The position numbers and the translations under genes are program-made. The notes under the pieces are model-generated. The model worked only from the letters and a program-made list of their open reading frames with translations, made no database searches and had not been told where the DNA came from. This document shows positions 1 to 7,853 of a DNA stretch of 47,658 nucleotides, one piece after another. The DNA is from a virus. Positions within the stretch are counted from its first letter, which is position 1; every line of letters starts with the position of its first letter. Where the stretch lies: IMG/VR virus record IMGVR_UViG_3300030328_001074, positions 1-47,658 of that record; one strand, 5' to 3'.

Positions 1-24
1 ATTAAATAAAATAAACCCCATAAT

Positions 25-1596
25 ATGGCAGGAGTTGAAGTAATTGCAAATCAATCGATTTCCGGTACGTTATCCGTAGCAGACACCACAACATTATCAA
101 CAATAGCAAATGCTAGCGGTGATACAGATAAATTTTTAGTAAGTGATAGTGGTGCTGTTAAATACCGAACTGGGGCACAAGTACGTAGTGATATTGGGGC
201 AGGTACTGGAGATGGTACAGTAACTGGTAGTGGTACTGCAACTAGAGTAGCTTTTTGGTCATCAAGTAGTGCTTTAAGTAGTAGTGGAGATTTATATTGG
301 GACAACACAAATAGCCGCTTAGGAATCGGGACAGATACACCTGATGAAAAACTTCATATTGTAGATACTAGTGGTGCGAATATTATATTAAATTCTAATG
401 CCGTTGCTGCAAATAGTGGTATTTATATGTCTGAAGGAGCAGATGCTACTCCTACTCAAAATGGGGCTTATATTTATTATGATGCAACTAATAATTTATT
501 CTCAGTTGCAACAAAAACAGGTAGCGCTGCAACAATAGACAGGTTCACAATAGATAGAGATACTGGTGCTGCACAGTTTATTAACTCAGTTGGAATTACT
601 GGAGGTCTAACAATATCTACTATAGCCGCAGTTGGTAGCGATACAGATAAATTCCTTATGTCTGATTCAGGCGAAGTTGCCTATGTAACGGGAGCCAACT
701 TAAGATCATATATAGGTGCTGGAACAGGTGATGGTACAGTAACTGGTAGTGGTGCTGCAAACAAAGTAGCGTATTGGTCAAGTAGTTCTGCATTAACATA
801 TGACAGTAATTTTACATTTAATGGTACAGTGTTGGGACTTGCTGGTGATAATGATGTTTTACAAATAGGAACTGGTGGTGCTGGAACAACAAGTTTGTTT
901 GCATTTACAGGAGATACTTTTTATATTCAAAACGATAGTGCTGGTGGAGCTGTTCAAATAGAAACTGATAGTTTTCTAGTTAAAAACAATGGAGCTGGGG
1001 AAACATATATAGAAGCTACAGACAATGGTTCAGTAGATTTATATTACGATAATTCAAAGAAAATTGAAACTACTAATACAGGGATTGATATAAGTGGAGG
1101 GTTTACTACTAGTGCTTCTTCAGACTGTGCTGGTTTAAATATGACCGCAGATATCGCAATGGCGGGTAACGACATTACATTAGATACTGGTGCTCATATT
1201 ATCCTTGATCATACTTTAGGATCTGGCCAAGCTTCAGGAACTATAGTAAAATATGGTAGTGGTATATTAACAGCTGGTAAGATTTATGCTTTATATGCAA
1301 CAATGGGAACTACAACTTGGCAAGCAGTTAACCAAACTGATTCTCATGCAGTGGATATGCTTGCGGTATCTATAGGAACAAGCGCTACATCAAATGGTAT
1401 GTTATTAAGCGGTATACTTTATAAATCATCACATGGTTTTACAGTAGGCGCACCTCTTTATTTAGCTAGTAGTGATGGTGATTTTACAACTACTGTTCCT
1501 ACTACAAGTAACTATTACGCTAGAGTATTAGGATACGCAATTGATTCTAGTCATATATATTTCTGTCCAGATAACACATGGGTAAAAATCGATTAA
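25..1596 (+). CDS. Tail-fibre-like structural protein with duplicated module
   Basis: This 523-residue protein is rich in Gly, Ser, Thr and Asn and has no membrane segment, which suits an extended beta-rich fibre. A module of about 54 residues beginning near residue 31 (DTDKFLVSDSG, then IGAGTGDGTVTGSG and WSSSSAL) recurs near residue 204 with small changes. Between and after the copies are stretches typical of phage fibres, such as RLGIGTDTPDEKLHI and a YYDNSKK segment near residue 345. The last 120 residues form a distinct domain, perhaps the receptor-binding or trimerising tip. It is the first complete gene in the window and is followed after three bases by another beta-rich protein. The start follows an A/T-rich leader with no Shine-Dalgarno sequence. 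A fibre role is inferred from composition and repeats; the receptor is unknown. Confidence 0.7.
   Translation: MAGVEVIANQSISGTLSVADTTTLSTIANASGDTDKFLVSDSGAVKYRTGAQVRSDIGAGTGDGTVTGSGTATRVAFWSSSSALSSSGDLYWDNTNSRLGIGTDTPDEKLHIVDTSGANIILNSNAVAANSGIYMSEGADATPTQNGAYIYYDATNNLFSVATKTGSAATIDRFTIDRDTGAAQFINSVGITGGLTISTIAAVGSDTDKFLMSDSGEVAYVTGANLRSYIGAGTGDGTVTGSGAANKVAYWSSSSALTYDSNFTFNGTVLGLAGDNDVLQIGTGGAGTTSLFAFTGDTFYIQNDSAGGAVQIETDSFLVKNNGAGETYIEATDNGSVDLYYDNSKKIETTNTGIDISGGFTTSASSDCAGLNMTADIAMAGNDITLDTGAHIILDHTLGSGQASGTIVKYGSGILTAGKIYALYATMGTTTWQAVNQTDSHAVDMLAVSIGTSATSNGMLLSGILYKSSHGFTVGAPLYLASSDGDFTTTVPTTSNYYARVLGYAIDSSHIYFCPDNTWVKID
115..276 (+). repeat. Fibre module, copy 1
   Basis: This is the first copy of an in-frame repeat encoding DTDKFLVSDSG, IGAGTGDGTVTGSG and WSSSSAL. 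The second copy is at 634-795. A 24-base stretch (211-234) is identical to 730-753. Confidence 0.8.
634..795 (+). repeat. Fibre module, copy 2
   Basis: This is the second copy of the fibre module. It keeps DTDKFL, SDSG, IGAGTGDGTVTGSG and WSSSSAL but differs at several residues (for example AYVTGANLRSY for KYRTGAQVRSD), so the duplication is not recent except in the shared 24-base core. Confidence 0.8.
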
Positions 1597-1599
1597 GTT

Positions 1600-2313
1600 A
1601 TGCCAAAAATAGATGCGGGAAAATACGGGTATATTGGTTCAGCTAATTATACTAACTTTACTACCTCAAGAGAAACTGGGGCATCTGCTACAAGTCAACC
1701 AGTAAGTGCTAATACAAAAGTGGCAGAGTTTCATACAAATGCAGGAAAAGGTTCTAGAACATGGAGGTTTTATAGATTTTTCTGTGCATTTGATACATCG
1801 AGTTATTCTAGTGGATATACAATATCAAACCTAACATTTAATTATAGAAATACAGGAAGTACTACATGTAGTCCAACTATATGTTTTCCTACTTTTATAT
1901 TTGTAAAGTCTACAGCTCAAGGAAGCGCTGATACTAATCTAGCAGTTAGTGATTATTATTCAAGCGTGGTTTATAGTACAGCTTATAGTTCTAATTTTAA
2001 CCTATCTACATTAGCTGGTGATACTTCAGTTAGTTTAAATGCTACAGCAATAACTGATTTTGGTACAGGTTTATTAAAAGTAGTTATGGTACAATACGGT
2101 AATGATTATAGTGATACGACTAGTACATCAAATATGCAACAAGCAGCATACGCTAACTTTTCTGCAGGAAGTTCTGGTTATGTACCTTTTATAGAATTTG
2201 ATGCTGTAGCTACTGGGTGGGAAAATGATATTAATGGAGTGGTTAATTCTAATATTCAAAGAGTTTTTCCAGTACCAGTTGCAAATATAGATGAAGTAAT
2301 AGGAGTAGATTAA
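1600..2313 (+). CDS. Tail-associated beta-rich protein of unknown function
   Basis: This protein has 237 residues, rich in Ser, Thr, Tyr, Phe and Asn with many short hydrophobic alternations and no signal peptide or membrane helix. It looks like a receptor-binding or fibre-accessory protein. The region SSGYTISNLTFNYRNTGS resembles a beta-sandwich carbohydrate-binding fold, but I do not recognise a named family. It starts three bases after the fibre gene and is followed eleven bases later by another structural-looking gene, so the three are probably co-transcribed. The function is inferred from position and composition only. Alternatives are a fibre chaperone or a second adhesin. Confidence 0.5.
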   Translation: MPKIDAGKYGYIGSANYTNFTTSRETGASATSQPVSANTKVAEFHTNAGKGSRTWRFYRFFCAFDTSSYSSGYTISNLTFNYRNTGSTTCSPTICFPTFIFVKSTAQGSADTNLAVSDYYSSVVYSTAYSSNFNLSTLAGDTSVSLNATAITDFGTGLLKVVMVQYGNDYSDTTSTSNMQQAAYANFSAGSSGYVPFIEFDAVATGWENDINGVVNSNIQRVFPVPVANIDEVIGVD

Positions 2314-2323
2314 AAACAAAAAT

Positions 2324-2770
2324 ATGGCAATAATATATTCATATCCTTTATTAGGAAATAATTTACACGCAAATGATTTATTTGTAGTTTCAGATGTAAG
2401 TTCAGCTACTACACCAACAAAATCTATTAAGGCGAGACATGTAGCGGCGTTTATAAATTCTTATAATTTAGGATATTCAGTATACACAGCTTTAGTAACA
2501 CAAGTAGGTGGATCTAATCCTACAGCAAATGTATTACAAAACAGTACAGGCGCAACATTAACTTGGGCTAGAACCAGTGCTGGACTTTACACAGTTACAG
2601 CAGATTCTGCAATTTTTACAGAGAATAAAACTATTGTATTTTTTGAGTCTAATCATATTTATACACAATTGAACTGGACTAGAACAAGTGCAACTATTAT
2701 AACAGTAAATACTAATGGGGAAGATGATAGAATATCAAACGGTCCTTTAGAAATAAGAATATACGCTTAA
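2324..2770 (+). CDS. Small tail or fibre protein of unknown function
   Basis: This protein has 148 residues. The N-terminal part (residues 14-50) reads LHANDLFVVSDVSSATTPTKSIKARHVAAFI, which resembles the segments of fibre proteins that introduce a state or value and then a helix. The C-terminal half alternates polar and hydrophobic residues like a small beta domain (FFESNHIYTQLNWTRTSATIITV). It closes the fibre block: the next 90 bases are non-coding and contain small hairpins. A fibre-tip or fibre-assembly role is likely from context; there is no catalytic motif. Confidence 0.45.
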   Translation: MAIIYSYPLLGNNLHANDLFVVSDVSSATTPTKSIKARHVAAFINSYNLGYSVYTALVTQVGGSNPTANVLQNSTGATLTWARTSAGLYTVTADSAIFTENKTIVFFESNHIYTQLNWTRTSATIITVNTNGEDDRISNGPLEIRIYA

Positions 2771-2860
2771 CCTGTAAAAATCACTATAAATAAGTGATAA
2801 TAATAATATACCCGGCTCGGGCAGAGCATTAACCAAAATGTTTAATTAAAACCAAAACCA
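2771..2860 (+). other. Intergenic spacer with two small hairpins
   Basis: This 90-base non-coding gap holds a 6-bp A/T-rich hairpin at 2780-2798 (atcact/agtgat, seven-base loop) and a short GC hairpin at 2811-2821 (cccg-gct-cggg). There is no T-run, so neither is a convincing intrinsic terminator. The spacer may separate the fibre operon from the chaperonin operon or hold a weak promoter; I see no clear Bacteroidota -7 box. Confidence 0.3.
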
Positions 2861-3154
2861 ATGACATTTTATTACACAGCGACTAGATCGTGGAATAGTC
2901 AACCACAAGTTTCCGAGGAAACCAAAAAGCTATGGAAACACATAGCAAACAAAGAAAACTGGAGGATAGTTCAACTACCTAATGGTTTTTATCAAACCGA
3001 GTACCAAGACCTAAATAAGGAAGATACTTGGCACGATGTTACAAGACGCGAAACAATTGAAGGGGCTGAACAGGCTATTGATGCTTCAATTGAACATTAT
3101 TCTAAGAAACTAGAATATATTAGCGGTCCTAAAATCGTGAAAACCTTTAAATAA
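2861..3154 (+). CDS. Conserved-looking small protein upstream of groEL
   Basis: This 97-residue soluble protein has a mixed alpha/beta appearance. A beta-like stretch (WRIVQLPNGFYQTEYQDL) is followed by a long helix rich in Glu and Ala (ETIEGAEQAIDASIEHYSKKLEY) and a basic tail (GPKIVKTFK). It is separated from groEL by a 24-base leader and may share its transcript. I do not recognise a named family and see no catalytic residues. It could be a small regulatory or assembly factor. Confidence 0.5.
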   Translation: MTFYYTATRSWNSQPQVSEETKKLWKHIANKENWRIVQLPNGFYQTEYQDLNKEDTWHDVTRRETIEGAEQAIDASIEHYSKKLEYISGPKIVKTFK

Positions 3155-3158
3155 TCTA

Positions 3159-3173
3159 ATTAAATTAAATTAA
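3159..3173 (+). repeat. ATTAA pentanucleotide leader of groEL
   Basis: Three tandem ATTAA units lie directly before the groEL start at 3179. The same unit is repeated five times before the gene at 11852 and about twice before the gene at 12222. It is probably an unstructured A/T-rich initiation leader in place of a Shine-Dalgarno site. Confidence 0.5.
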
Positions 3174-3178
3174 ATACT

Positions 3179-4726
3179 ATGATTGTAAAAAATCTTAATT
3201 TTGGCAGTGATGCTAAAAACAAGGTATTTAAAGGTATAGAAAAACTCACTAAAGCTGTTAGCTCCACATTAGGGGCTAGCGGCAAGTGTGTTATACTAGA
3301 AGATGGACAGGGAAATCCAATTATAACAAAAGATGGAGTAACTGTTGCAGATTCAATTATACTTTTAGATCCTGTAGAAAACATGGGTGCAACTCTTTTA
3401 AAAGAAGCAGCACGTAAAACAGTAAGAGAAGCTGGTGATGGTACCACCACTGCCACAGTATTAGCACATGCTATATTGGAAGAAGCTTATAAAGTTCTAG
3501 ATAAAACAAATACAAGAGAAATAAAAGAAGGGATTTTATCTGGAGTTAAAAAAATAATAAAATACTTAGAACAAGTAGCTGTACCTGTATCTGGAAATAT
3601 GATTGATCAAATAGCTACTATATCTACTAATAATGATGCAGAACTAGGTAGTTTAATAGGAGATGCATTTAGAGAGGTAGGAGAAACAGGTGTGGTTATA
3701 ATGGAACCTTCAAGTCTTGGAGAAACAGAAGTAGAGATAGTAGAAGGTGTAGAGTATAATAAAGGAATATTAAATCCAAATCTAATAACAGACAAAGAGA
3801 AAAACATTTGTGAACTAGAAAATCCTTTAGTATTAATAATTGATTCTAAAATAGATTCTGTAAGACAGATACAATCTACTTTAGAACATGTTATTAAAAA
3901 CAAACAACCTTTGTTAATTATAGGAGAATTAGAACCTCAAGTTCTATCTGCTTTAGTAATGAATAAAATTAAAGGAAATATTAAAGTAAACGTTTTAGAA
4001 CCACCAGTATTTGGTTTAAGACGTAAAGAAATATTAGAAGATTTAGCATTATTAACAAATGCCCAAATAGTCAATGAGGATTTAGGTGATGATTTAAACA
4101 CTATACAACTAGATTATTTAGGTACATGTTTAAAAGCAACTACAAATAACGATCAAACAATATTACAAATAGAAGGAGCAAATCCTGAAGTGGAAAAAAT
4201 TATAAGTAAAATCAAAAAAGATTTAACTAAAAAATTAAAACCACATGAAGTAATAGGGTTAGAACAAAGATTAGCTAGATTAAGTGCTAAAGTAGCGGTT
4301 GTTAAAGTAGGAGCTAATTCAGATGTTGAATTAAAAGAAAAACAAGATAGAATTGAAGATGCTATATGTGCTACAAAAGCTGCGATTAAAGAAGGTATAG
4401 TTTCTGGAGGTGGTGTTGCATTACTTAATGCCGCGATGAATGTAGATGAAGATAATAGAGGAGAGGAAATTTTAAGTAGAGCAATAATTACTCCTTATAG
4501 ATCAATATTAGATAATGCTGGATTAGACAAAATAACAATAGCCGCAGAACAAGGCGTGGGTATTGATGTGGTTACGGGAAATATGGTAAATATGATAGAG
4601 CATGGTATTATTGATCCATTATTAGTAACTAAAAGTGCTTTAACTAACGCAGCTTCTGTAGCAGCTACTATTTTATCAACTGATTGTGTAATCAATAATG
4701 TGAGGATCGATGAAAGCAGTAGGTAG
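3179..4726 (+). CDS. groEL: Phage-encoded chaperonin GroEL (Hsp60)
   Basis: This 515-residue group I chaperonin should form the ATP-driven folding barrel in the host cytoplasm. The nucleotide-site residues are all visible: TKDG with Asp52, AGDGTTTATV with Asp87, and EDAICATKAAIKEG with Asp394 (equivalent to E. coli Asp398), followed by SGGGVALL. Near the C-terminus GIIDPLLVTKSALTNAAS matches the conserved equatorial helix. It lacks the usual Gly-Gly-Met tail and stops shortly after the last conserved helix, which accounts for the length below about 545. The order is groEL then groES, the reverse of the bacterial operon, with a 17-base overlap. Phage chaperonins are known, for example in Pseudomonas phage EL; substrates here are probably capsid or tail proteins. 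Confidence 0.95.
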   Translation: MIVKNLNFGSDAKNKVFKGIEKLTKAVSSTLGASGKCVILEDGQGNPIITKDGVTVADSIILLDPVENMGATLLKEAARKTVREAGDGTTTATVLAHAILEEAYKVLDKTNTREIKEGILSGVKKIIKYLEQVAVPVSGNMIDQIATISTNNDAELGSLIGDAFREVGETGVVIMEPSSLGETEVEIVEGVEYNKGILNPNLITDKEKNICELENPLVLIIDSKIDSVRQIQSTLEHVIKNKQPLLIIGELEPQVLSALVMNKIKGNIKVNVLEPPVFGLRRKEILEDLALLTNAQIVNEDLGDDLNTIQLDYLGTCLKATTNNDQTILQIEGANPEVEKIISKIKKDLTKKLKPHEVIGLEQRLARLSAKVAVVKVGANSDVELKEKQDRIEDAICATKAAIKEGIVSGGGVALLNAAMNVDEDNRGEEILSRAIITPYRSILDNAGLDKITIAAEQGVGIDVVTGNMVNMIEHGIIDPLLVTKSALTNAASVAATILSTDCVINNVRIDESSR

Positions 4727-4970
4727 AAATTTAATTATACAAAAAGCAGAAGAAATAACTACTCAAACAGAAGGTGGTTTATATTTATCTAAACATGATA
4801 GAAATGATATTAGATATATAGAAGCCGATATAGTATCTGTTGGAGAAGAAGTACCAGGTTTAACAAAAAATGATAAGATATTTTACGATAGACATGCTGG
4901 TCATCAGATTGAAATAGATGAAAAAATATATCATGTTATAAAGGCGCAAGACGTCGTCGTTGTTTTATGA
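4710..4970 (+). CDS. groES: Phage-encoded co-chaperonin GroES
   Basis: This 86-residue protein caps the GroEL barrel. It has the GroES outline: a short first strand (VGRNLIIQKAEE), a mobile loop carrying GGLYL at residues 22-26 where E. coli has GGIVL, a strand like GEVLAVG (ADIVSVGEE), then a KNDKIFYDRHAG stretch and the closing IYHVIKAQDVVVVL. It is about ten residues shorter than E. coli GroES, with the difference in the dome-forming turn. The start lies inside the end of groEL, which suggests translational coupling and matched synthesis. The stop overlaps the next start by four bases. Confidence 0.88.
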   Translation: MKAVGRNLIIQKAEEITTQTEGGLYLSKHDRNDIRYIEADIVSVGEEVPGLTKNDKIFYDRHAGHQIEIDEKIYHVIKAQDVVVVL

Positions 4971-5413
4971 AAAAGCTAGAAGCAAGGGATATTAAAAATA
5001 TGAACTTGTTAAAACATTACCGTATAATACGCAGATGGGCTTCCAGAAATAACGACTTAAGAGATGCGGATCTAGAATTATTAATATATCTAGACTGCAT
5101 AGGTCTCTTTACTAAGCATGATTTTGAAAAAGGAGTATATTCTTATAGTTGGGATAATAGAAGATGGAATAGATTAATTAAAAATGATTGGATTGTAGTG
5201 TGGAGACACAGAAATAGAACAACCCAAAAGTTTAATATTTATAAAGTTTCATTTAAAGGTCAACAATTAATTAGTAGAATATATAGAATTATGCTTGGAG
5301 AGGAAGATATTCCTAGTAGCGTAAGAAGAAATAAAATAATGAAGGGTGAAACCTATATGGATAGAGTTTTACAAACTTCAATAAAATATGTTAATAACGA
5401 TAAAGAAAGATAA
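4967..5413 (+). CDS. Putative winged-helix DNA-binding protein
   Basis: This protein has 148 residues and is strongly basic. Residues 10-100 fit a helix-helix-helix-wing layout: a first helix (LLKHYRIIRRWASRN), a helix with LELLIYLDCIGLF, a recognition-type segment (SWDNRRWNRLIKNDWIVVW) and a possible wing (RHRNRTTQKFNIYKVSFKG) before another helix. This is the usual arrangement in MarR-type regulators. It overlaps groES by four bases. It may be a late transcription regulator; a terminase small subunit or packaging DNA-binding role is also possible. The fold is inferred by eye only. Confidence 0.5.
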   Translation: MKKLEARDIKNMNLLKHYRIIRRWASRNNDLRDADLELLIYLDCIGLFTKHDFEKGVYSYSWDNRRWNRLIKNDWIVVWRHRNRTTQKFNIYKVSFKGQQLISRIYRIMLGEEDIPSSVRRNKIMKGETYMDRVLQTSIKYVNNDKER

Positions 5414-5415
5414 TT

Positions 5416-5955
5416 ATGAGTGCAGCATCAGCATCAGCGGCGGGAGCAGCGGCAACGGGTAATCAACCGCAAAATCAACTTTTAGGATCAGGCCCGATGG
5501 GCGCAGGTTTAAATCTATATGGCCCAAATTTAACCCAGACGCCAGGATTTTTCCACAATCTTCTCACTAATCCAGGGGACACTATGCAACAAATTAATAA
5601 TAATCCTGGTGGTATGTATGGTACTGGAAGCTCAAATGTAGGTGCAAATGCAGCTATAGCACAGGGCGACCCTAATAACGTAACAGCAGAAGGATTTGGC
5701 ACTAATACTGGAGCTACAGGTGTAGGTGGTGTTGCTAATACTTATGGAGCTCCTCCTCCTATGGGTGGTATAGGTGGTTTTTCAACCATGCCTGAAGTTA
5801 ACTTTAATGTAGGTACTCAAAATGCAATGGGTGGTATATATGGAAATGAACAACAAAGACAAGCTTCTGTCGGTACAGATGTATTAAATACTGAAACATT
5901 AGATCCAGCTAGAAGAATGCAAAATAAAAACTTAAGATTAAAAGGATTAATTTAA
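5416..5955 (+). CDS. Gly/Ala/Asn-rich protein of unknown function
   Basis: This 179-residue protein is of low complexity: it opens with an Ala/Ser run (SAASASAAGAAATG) and continues with Gly-, Asn- and Pro-rich sequence (GPMGAGLNLYGPN, GGVANTYGAPPPMGGIGG). Only the last 30 residues (ETLDPARRMQNKNLRLKGLI) look helical and charged. It has no signal peptide or membrane helix. Such flexible proteins in structural blocks are often minor virion components or internal linkers; that is inference. It begins two bases after the winged-helix gene. Confidence 0.5.
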   Translation: MSAASASAAGAAATGNQPQNQLLGSGPMGAGLNLYGPNLTQTPGFFHNLLTNPGDTMQQINNNPGGMYGTGSSNVGANAAIAQGDPNNVTAEGFGTNTGATGVGGVANTYGAPPPMGGIGGFSTMPEVNFNVGTQNAMGGIYGNEQQRQASVGTDVLNTETLDPARRMQNKNLRLKGLI

Positions 5956-5967
5956 AATAAAAAAATC

Positions 5968-6189
5968 ATGCACAATAAAAAATATGATCCAGCAATGGAA
6001 AAATTAAAACCAGGAACAAAGGTTGGTATAGTAGGTGAATCTCATATATGGGATGGGCCTCTAGATCAAGCTGGAAGACCTCATGGAAGTGGGTCAAGTT
6101 CTGGGATAACAGGAATGTCAGTACTGAAAGCACCAGTATCTTACAAAGGAATGCCTATAACTGAATGTGCTAAAGTATATAATAAATAA
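5968..6189 (+). CDS. Small hypothetical protein
   Basis: This 73-residue soluble protein has a Lys-rich start (NKKYDPAMEKLKPGTKVGIVG), a central Gly/Ser loop (PHGSGSSSGITG) and a C-terminal segment with one Cys (GMPITECAKVYNK). No catalytic or membrane feature is visible. It sits in a run of small genes with 11-12 base spacings and A-rich leaders typical of this genome, and is probably part of the same structural operon. Confidence 0.45.
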   Translation: MHNKKYDPAMEKLKPGTKVGIVGESHIWDGPLDQAGRPHGSGSSSGITGMSVLKAPVSYKGMPITECAKVYNK

Positions 6190-6200
6190 AAAAAATAAAC

Positions 6201-6716
6201 ATGAGCACATATATAGCATCAATTAGTGTAGTCCCAAGTGACACTATTAATATCCCTCAACCTGGTGTTCTAGACAGTGGAACAAGCACGGCTGGTGCTG
6301 GCGCTGGTGAGTTAGAAGATACAGGAGCAGATTGGACAAACGCAACAACTAATGCTGCGTCCCCAGATGGATATAATATTAGTGGTGGTGATGTAGTATA
6401 TAATACTACAGATTCTACAATAGCACAAATAACATCAGTACAAAATGCTACAACTTTAGATATAAGTACAAATACATTTCAAGGAGCAACAGATGCTTAC
6501 GAAATATATAAAGGTAATTTAGGAGGAACTAATGGTTACTCTTTTTATGTAGGAACTTCAACAGGAGATAAGAAAATTAAAGTATTAGATATTAATGGAA
6601 ATACTACTATTTTAGAAGGTATAGAAGCGAATACTGTATACGATTTACAAATAGTTAGAGTTTATTCTACTGATACAAGTGGAGTATCTAATATAGTAGC
6701 TTTACAACAAGCTTAA
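6201..6716 (+). CDS. Beta-rich virion-type protein
   Basis: This 171-residue protein is rich in Thr, Asp, Asn and Gly with alternating hydrophobic residues. Its opening (YIASISVVPSDTINIPQPGVLDSG) resembles phage decoration or spike proteins that start with an Asn-Ile-Pro-x-Pro-Gly turn. The second half (SFYVGTSTGDKKIKVLDINGN, then TVYDLQIVRVYST) reads as a small beta barrel or Ig-like domain. No signal peptide is present. It lies just before the block of tag-bearing proteins. A head-decoration or tail-spike accessory role is likely but unproven. Confidence 0.45.
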   Translation: MSTYIASISVVPSDTINIPQPGVLDSGTSTAGAGAGELEDTGADWTNATTNAASPDGYNISGGDVVYNTTDSTIAQITSVQNATTLDISTNTFQGATDAYEIYKGNLGGTNGYSFYVGTSTGDKKIKVLDINGNTTILEGIEANTVYDLQIVRVYSTDTSGVSNIVALQQA

Positions 6717-6733
6717 TAATTTAAAACAATATC

Positions 6734-7243
6734 ATGGGATATAATCAATCAAACAACCCGTTTTCAAGAAAAGCTTCACCATTGAATCAAAGTGAGACAC
6801 CTAAGAAAAAAAAGAAAGCAGAATGTCCACCAGGGTGGATAAGAAATAAAAATGGTGATTGTGCCCCACCTAAAAAAGGCAAACCTGAACCACAGGCAGA
6901 ACCAGATCCTAGACCATCAAGAAGATCTTCTTCACCATTAAATCAAGTTGAAGAACAAGTTTATGAACACGAATTAGGTCATGATGAAATATATGAAGAT
7001 ACAAGGTCTGGTGAAAATTATCTTGAACAAGAGTCTTATGAGAAACCTGGATACGATGAATATGGTGGTAAAATAAGAGGAAAAAAAGGAAGGAAAACCA
7101 GAAAATTAGAAAGAATTAAGCAAGATATGAAGGATATTGGCCATAGAATAATGTTTGAAAAAACTCCTGATACTATAAGCCAGAAAGCGGATAGGAAATT
7201 TGATAAATATTTAAAAACTAAAAAACAATTAAAAAACTTATAA
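6734..7243 (+). CDS. SPLN-tag protein with two tags and an HELGH motif
   Basis: This 169-residue charged protein carries two copies of the SPLN tag: SRKASPLNQ at residues 11-19 and SRRSSSPLNQ at 62-71. The N-terminus MGYNQSNNPFSR is shared with the gene at 9410. Between the tags is a short Cys-bounded segment (CPPGWIRNKNGDC, residues 31-43), which could form a disulfide or bind metal, and a Lys/Pro-rich linker. After the second tag residues 79-83 read HELGH, the zincin core motif, but it lies in a Glu/Asp-rich stretch with no clear third ligand. The C-terminal 60 residues are a basic predicted helix. It looks like a flexible multi-segment protein, perhaps virion-packaged. Function unknown. 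Confidence 0.6.
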   Translation: MGYNQSNNPFSRKASPLNQSETPKKKKKAECPPGWIRNKNGDCAPPKKGKPEPQAEPDPRPSRRSSSPLNQVEEQVYEHELGHDEIYEDTRSGENYLEQESYEKPGYDEYGGKIRGKKGRKTRKLERIKQDMKDIGHRIMFEKTPDTISQKADRKFDKYLKTKKQLKNL

Positions 7244-7244
7244 C

Positions 7245-7850
7245 ATGGAAAAAGGACATATAGGAGAATATACTGGTAATAATACCAAGTTAATGAAATC
7301 TCCTGAAATAAAATACGCAGGAGATATAGCAGATGAAACTGCTCAAGCTCACGAGGGATCACCAGCTTATAGAAAAGCATCACCTTTAAATCAAAGTATG
7401 CATAAAAAACTGGAAAAAATTGAAAAGAAAAAGGTGGTAAAAGATCCAGTATATGACGAATCTAATAGAGAGAGTAGACCAATAATGCAAGATTTACCAC
7501 ATCATTCACAAGAAAGATGGGACGAATATCAAGCAAGAGGTTGGGCGTCGGATGACACCGTTACTCCTTATAGAATGCACATGGAGAAGAATTTGGTTCC
7601 GCTATCTCGTAAATCATCTCCTTTAAACGATATGGCTGGCGGACTTACTCATGCACAAATGAGTGAAAAATCTCCGGAAAATTTAGCAGGTCATTTAAAA
7701 AATCGCGACGCTCATAAAAGAGGTGTTTCTAGAAAATCATCTCCTTTAAATGCAGATTATGATAAAGACATGGCTGAACTAAGGATTAAAATTAAACATG
7801 CTAAAGAAGACATCTGGGAAGATGATAAAAAAAAGTGGGAGAATAAATAA
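7245..7850 (+). CDS. SPLN-tag protein with three tags
   Basis: This 201-residue hydrophilic protein carries three copies of the tag: RKASPLNQ at residues 43-50, SRKSSPLND at 121-129 and SRKSSPLNA at 162-170. The segments between them are unrelated and highly charged (HKKLEKIEKKKVVKDP; PHHSQERWDEYQARGW; DYDKDMAELRIKIKHAKEDIW), giving a bead-and-linker layout. There is no signal peptide, membrane helix or catalytic motif. It begins one base after the preceding gene's stop and is followed three bases later by another tag gene. The tags may mark docking sites or boundaries between processed peptides. Confidence 0.6.
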   Translation: MEKGHIGEYTGNNTKLMKSPEIKYAGDIADETAQAHEGSPAYRKASPLNQSMHKKLEKIEKKKVVKDPVYDESNRESRPIMQDLPHHSQERWDEYQARGWASDDTVTPYRMHMEKNLVPLSRKSSPLNDMAGGLTHAQMSEKSPENLAGHLKNRDAHKRGVSRKSSPLNADYDKDMAELRIKIKHAKEDIWEDDKKKWENK

Positions 7851-7853
7851 ATA

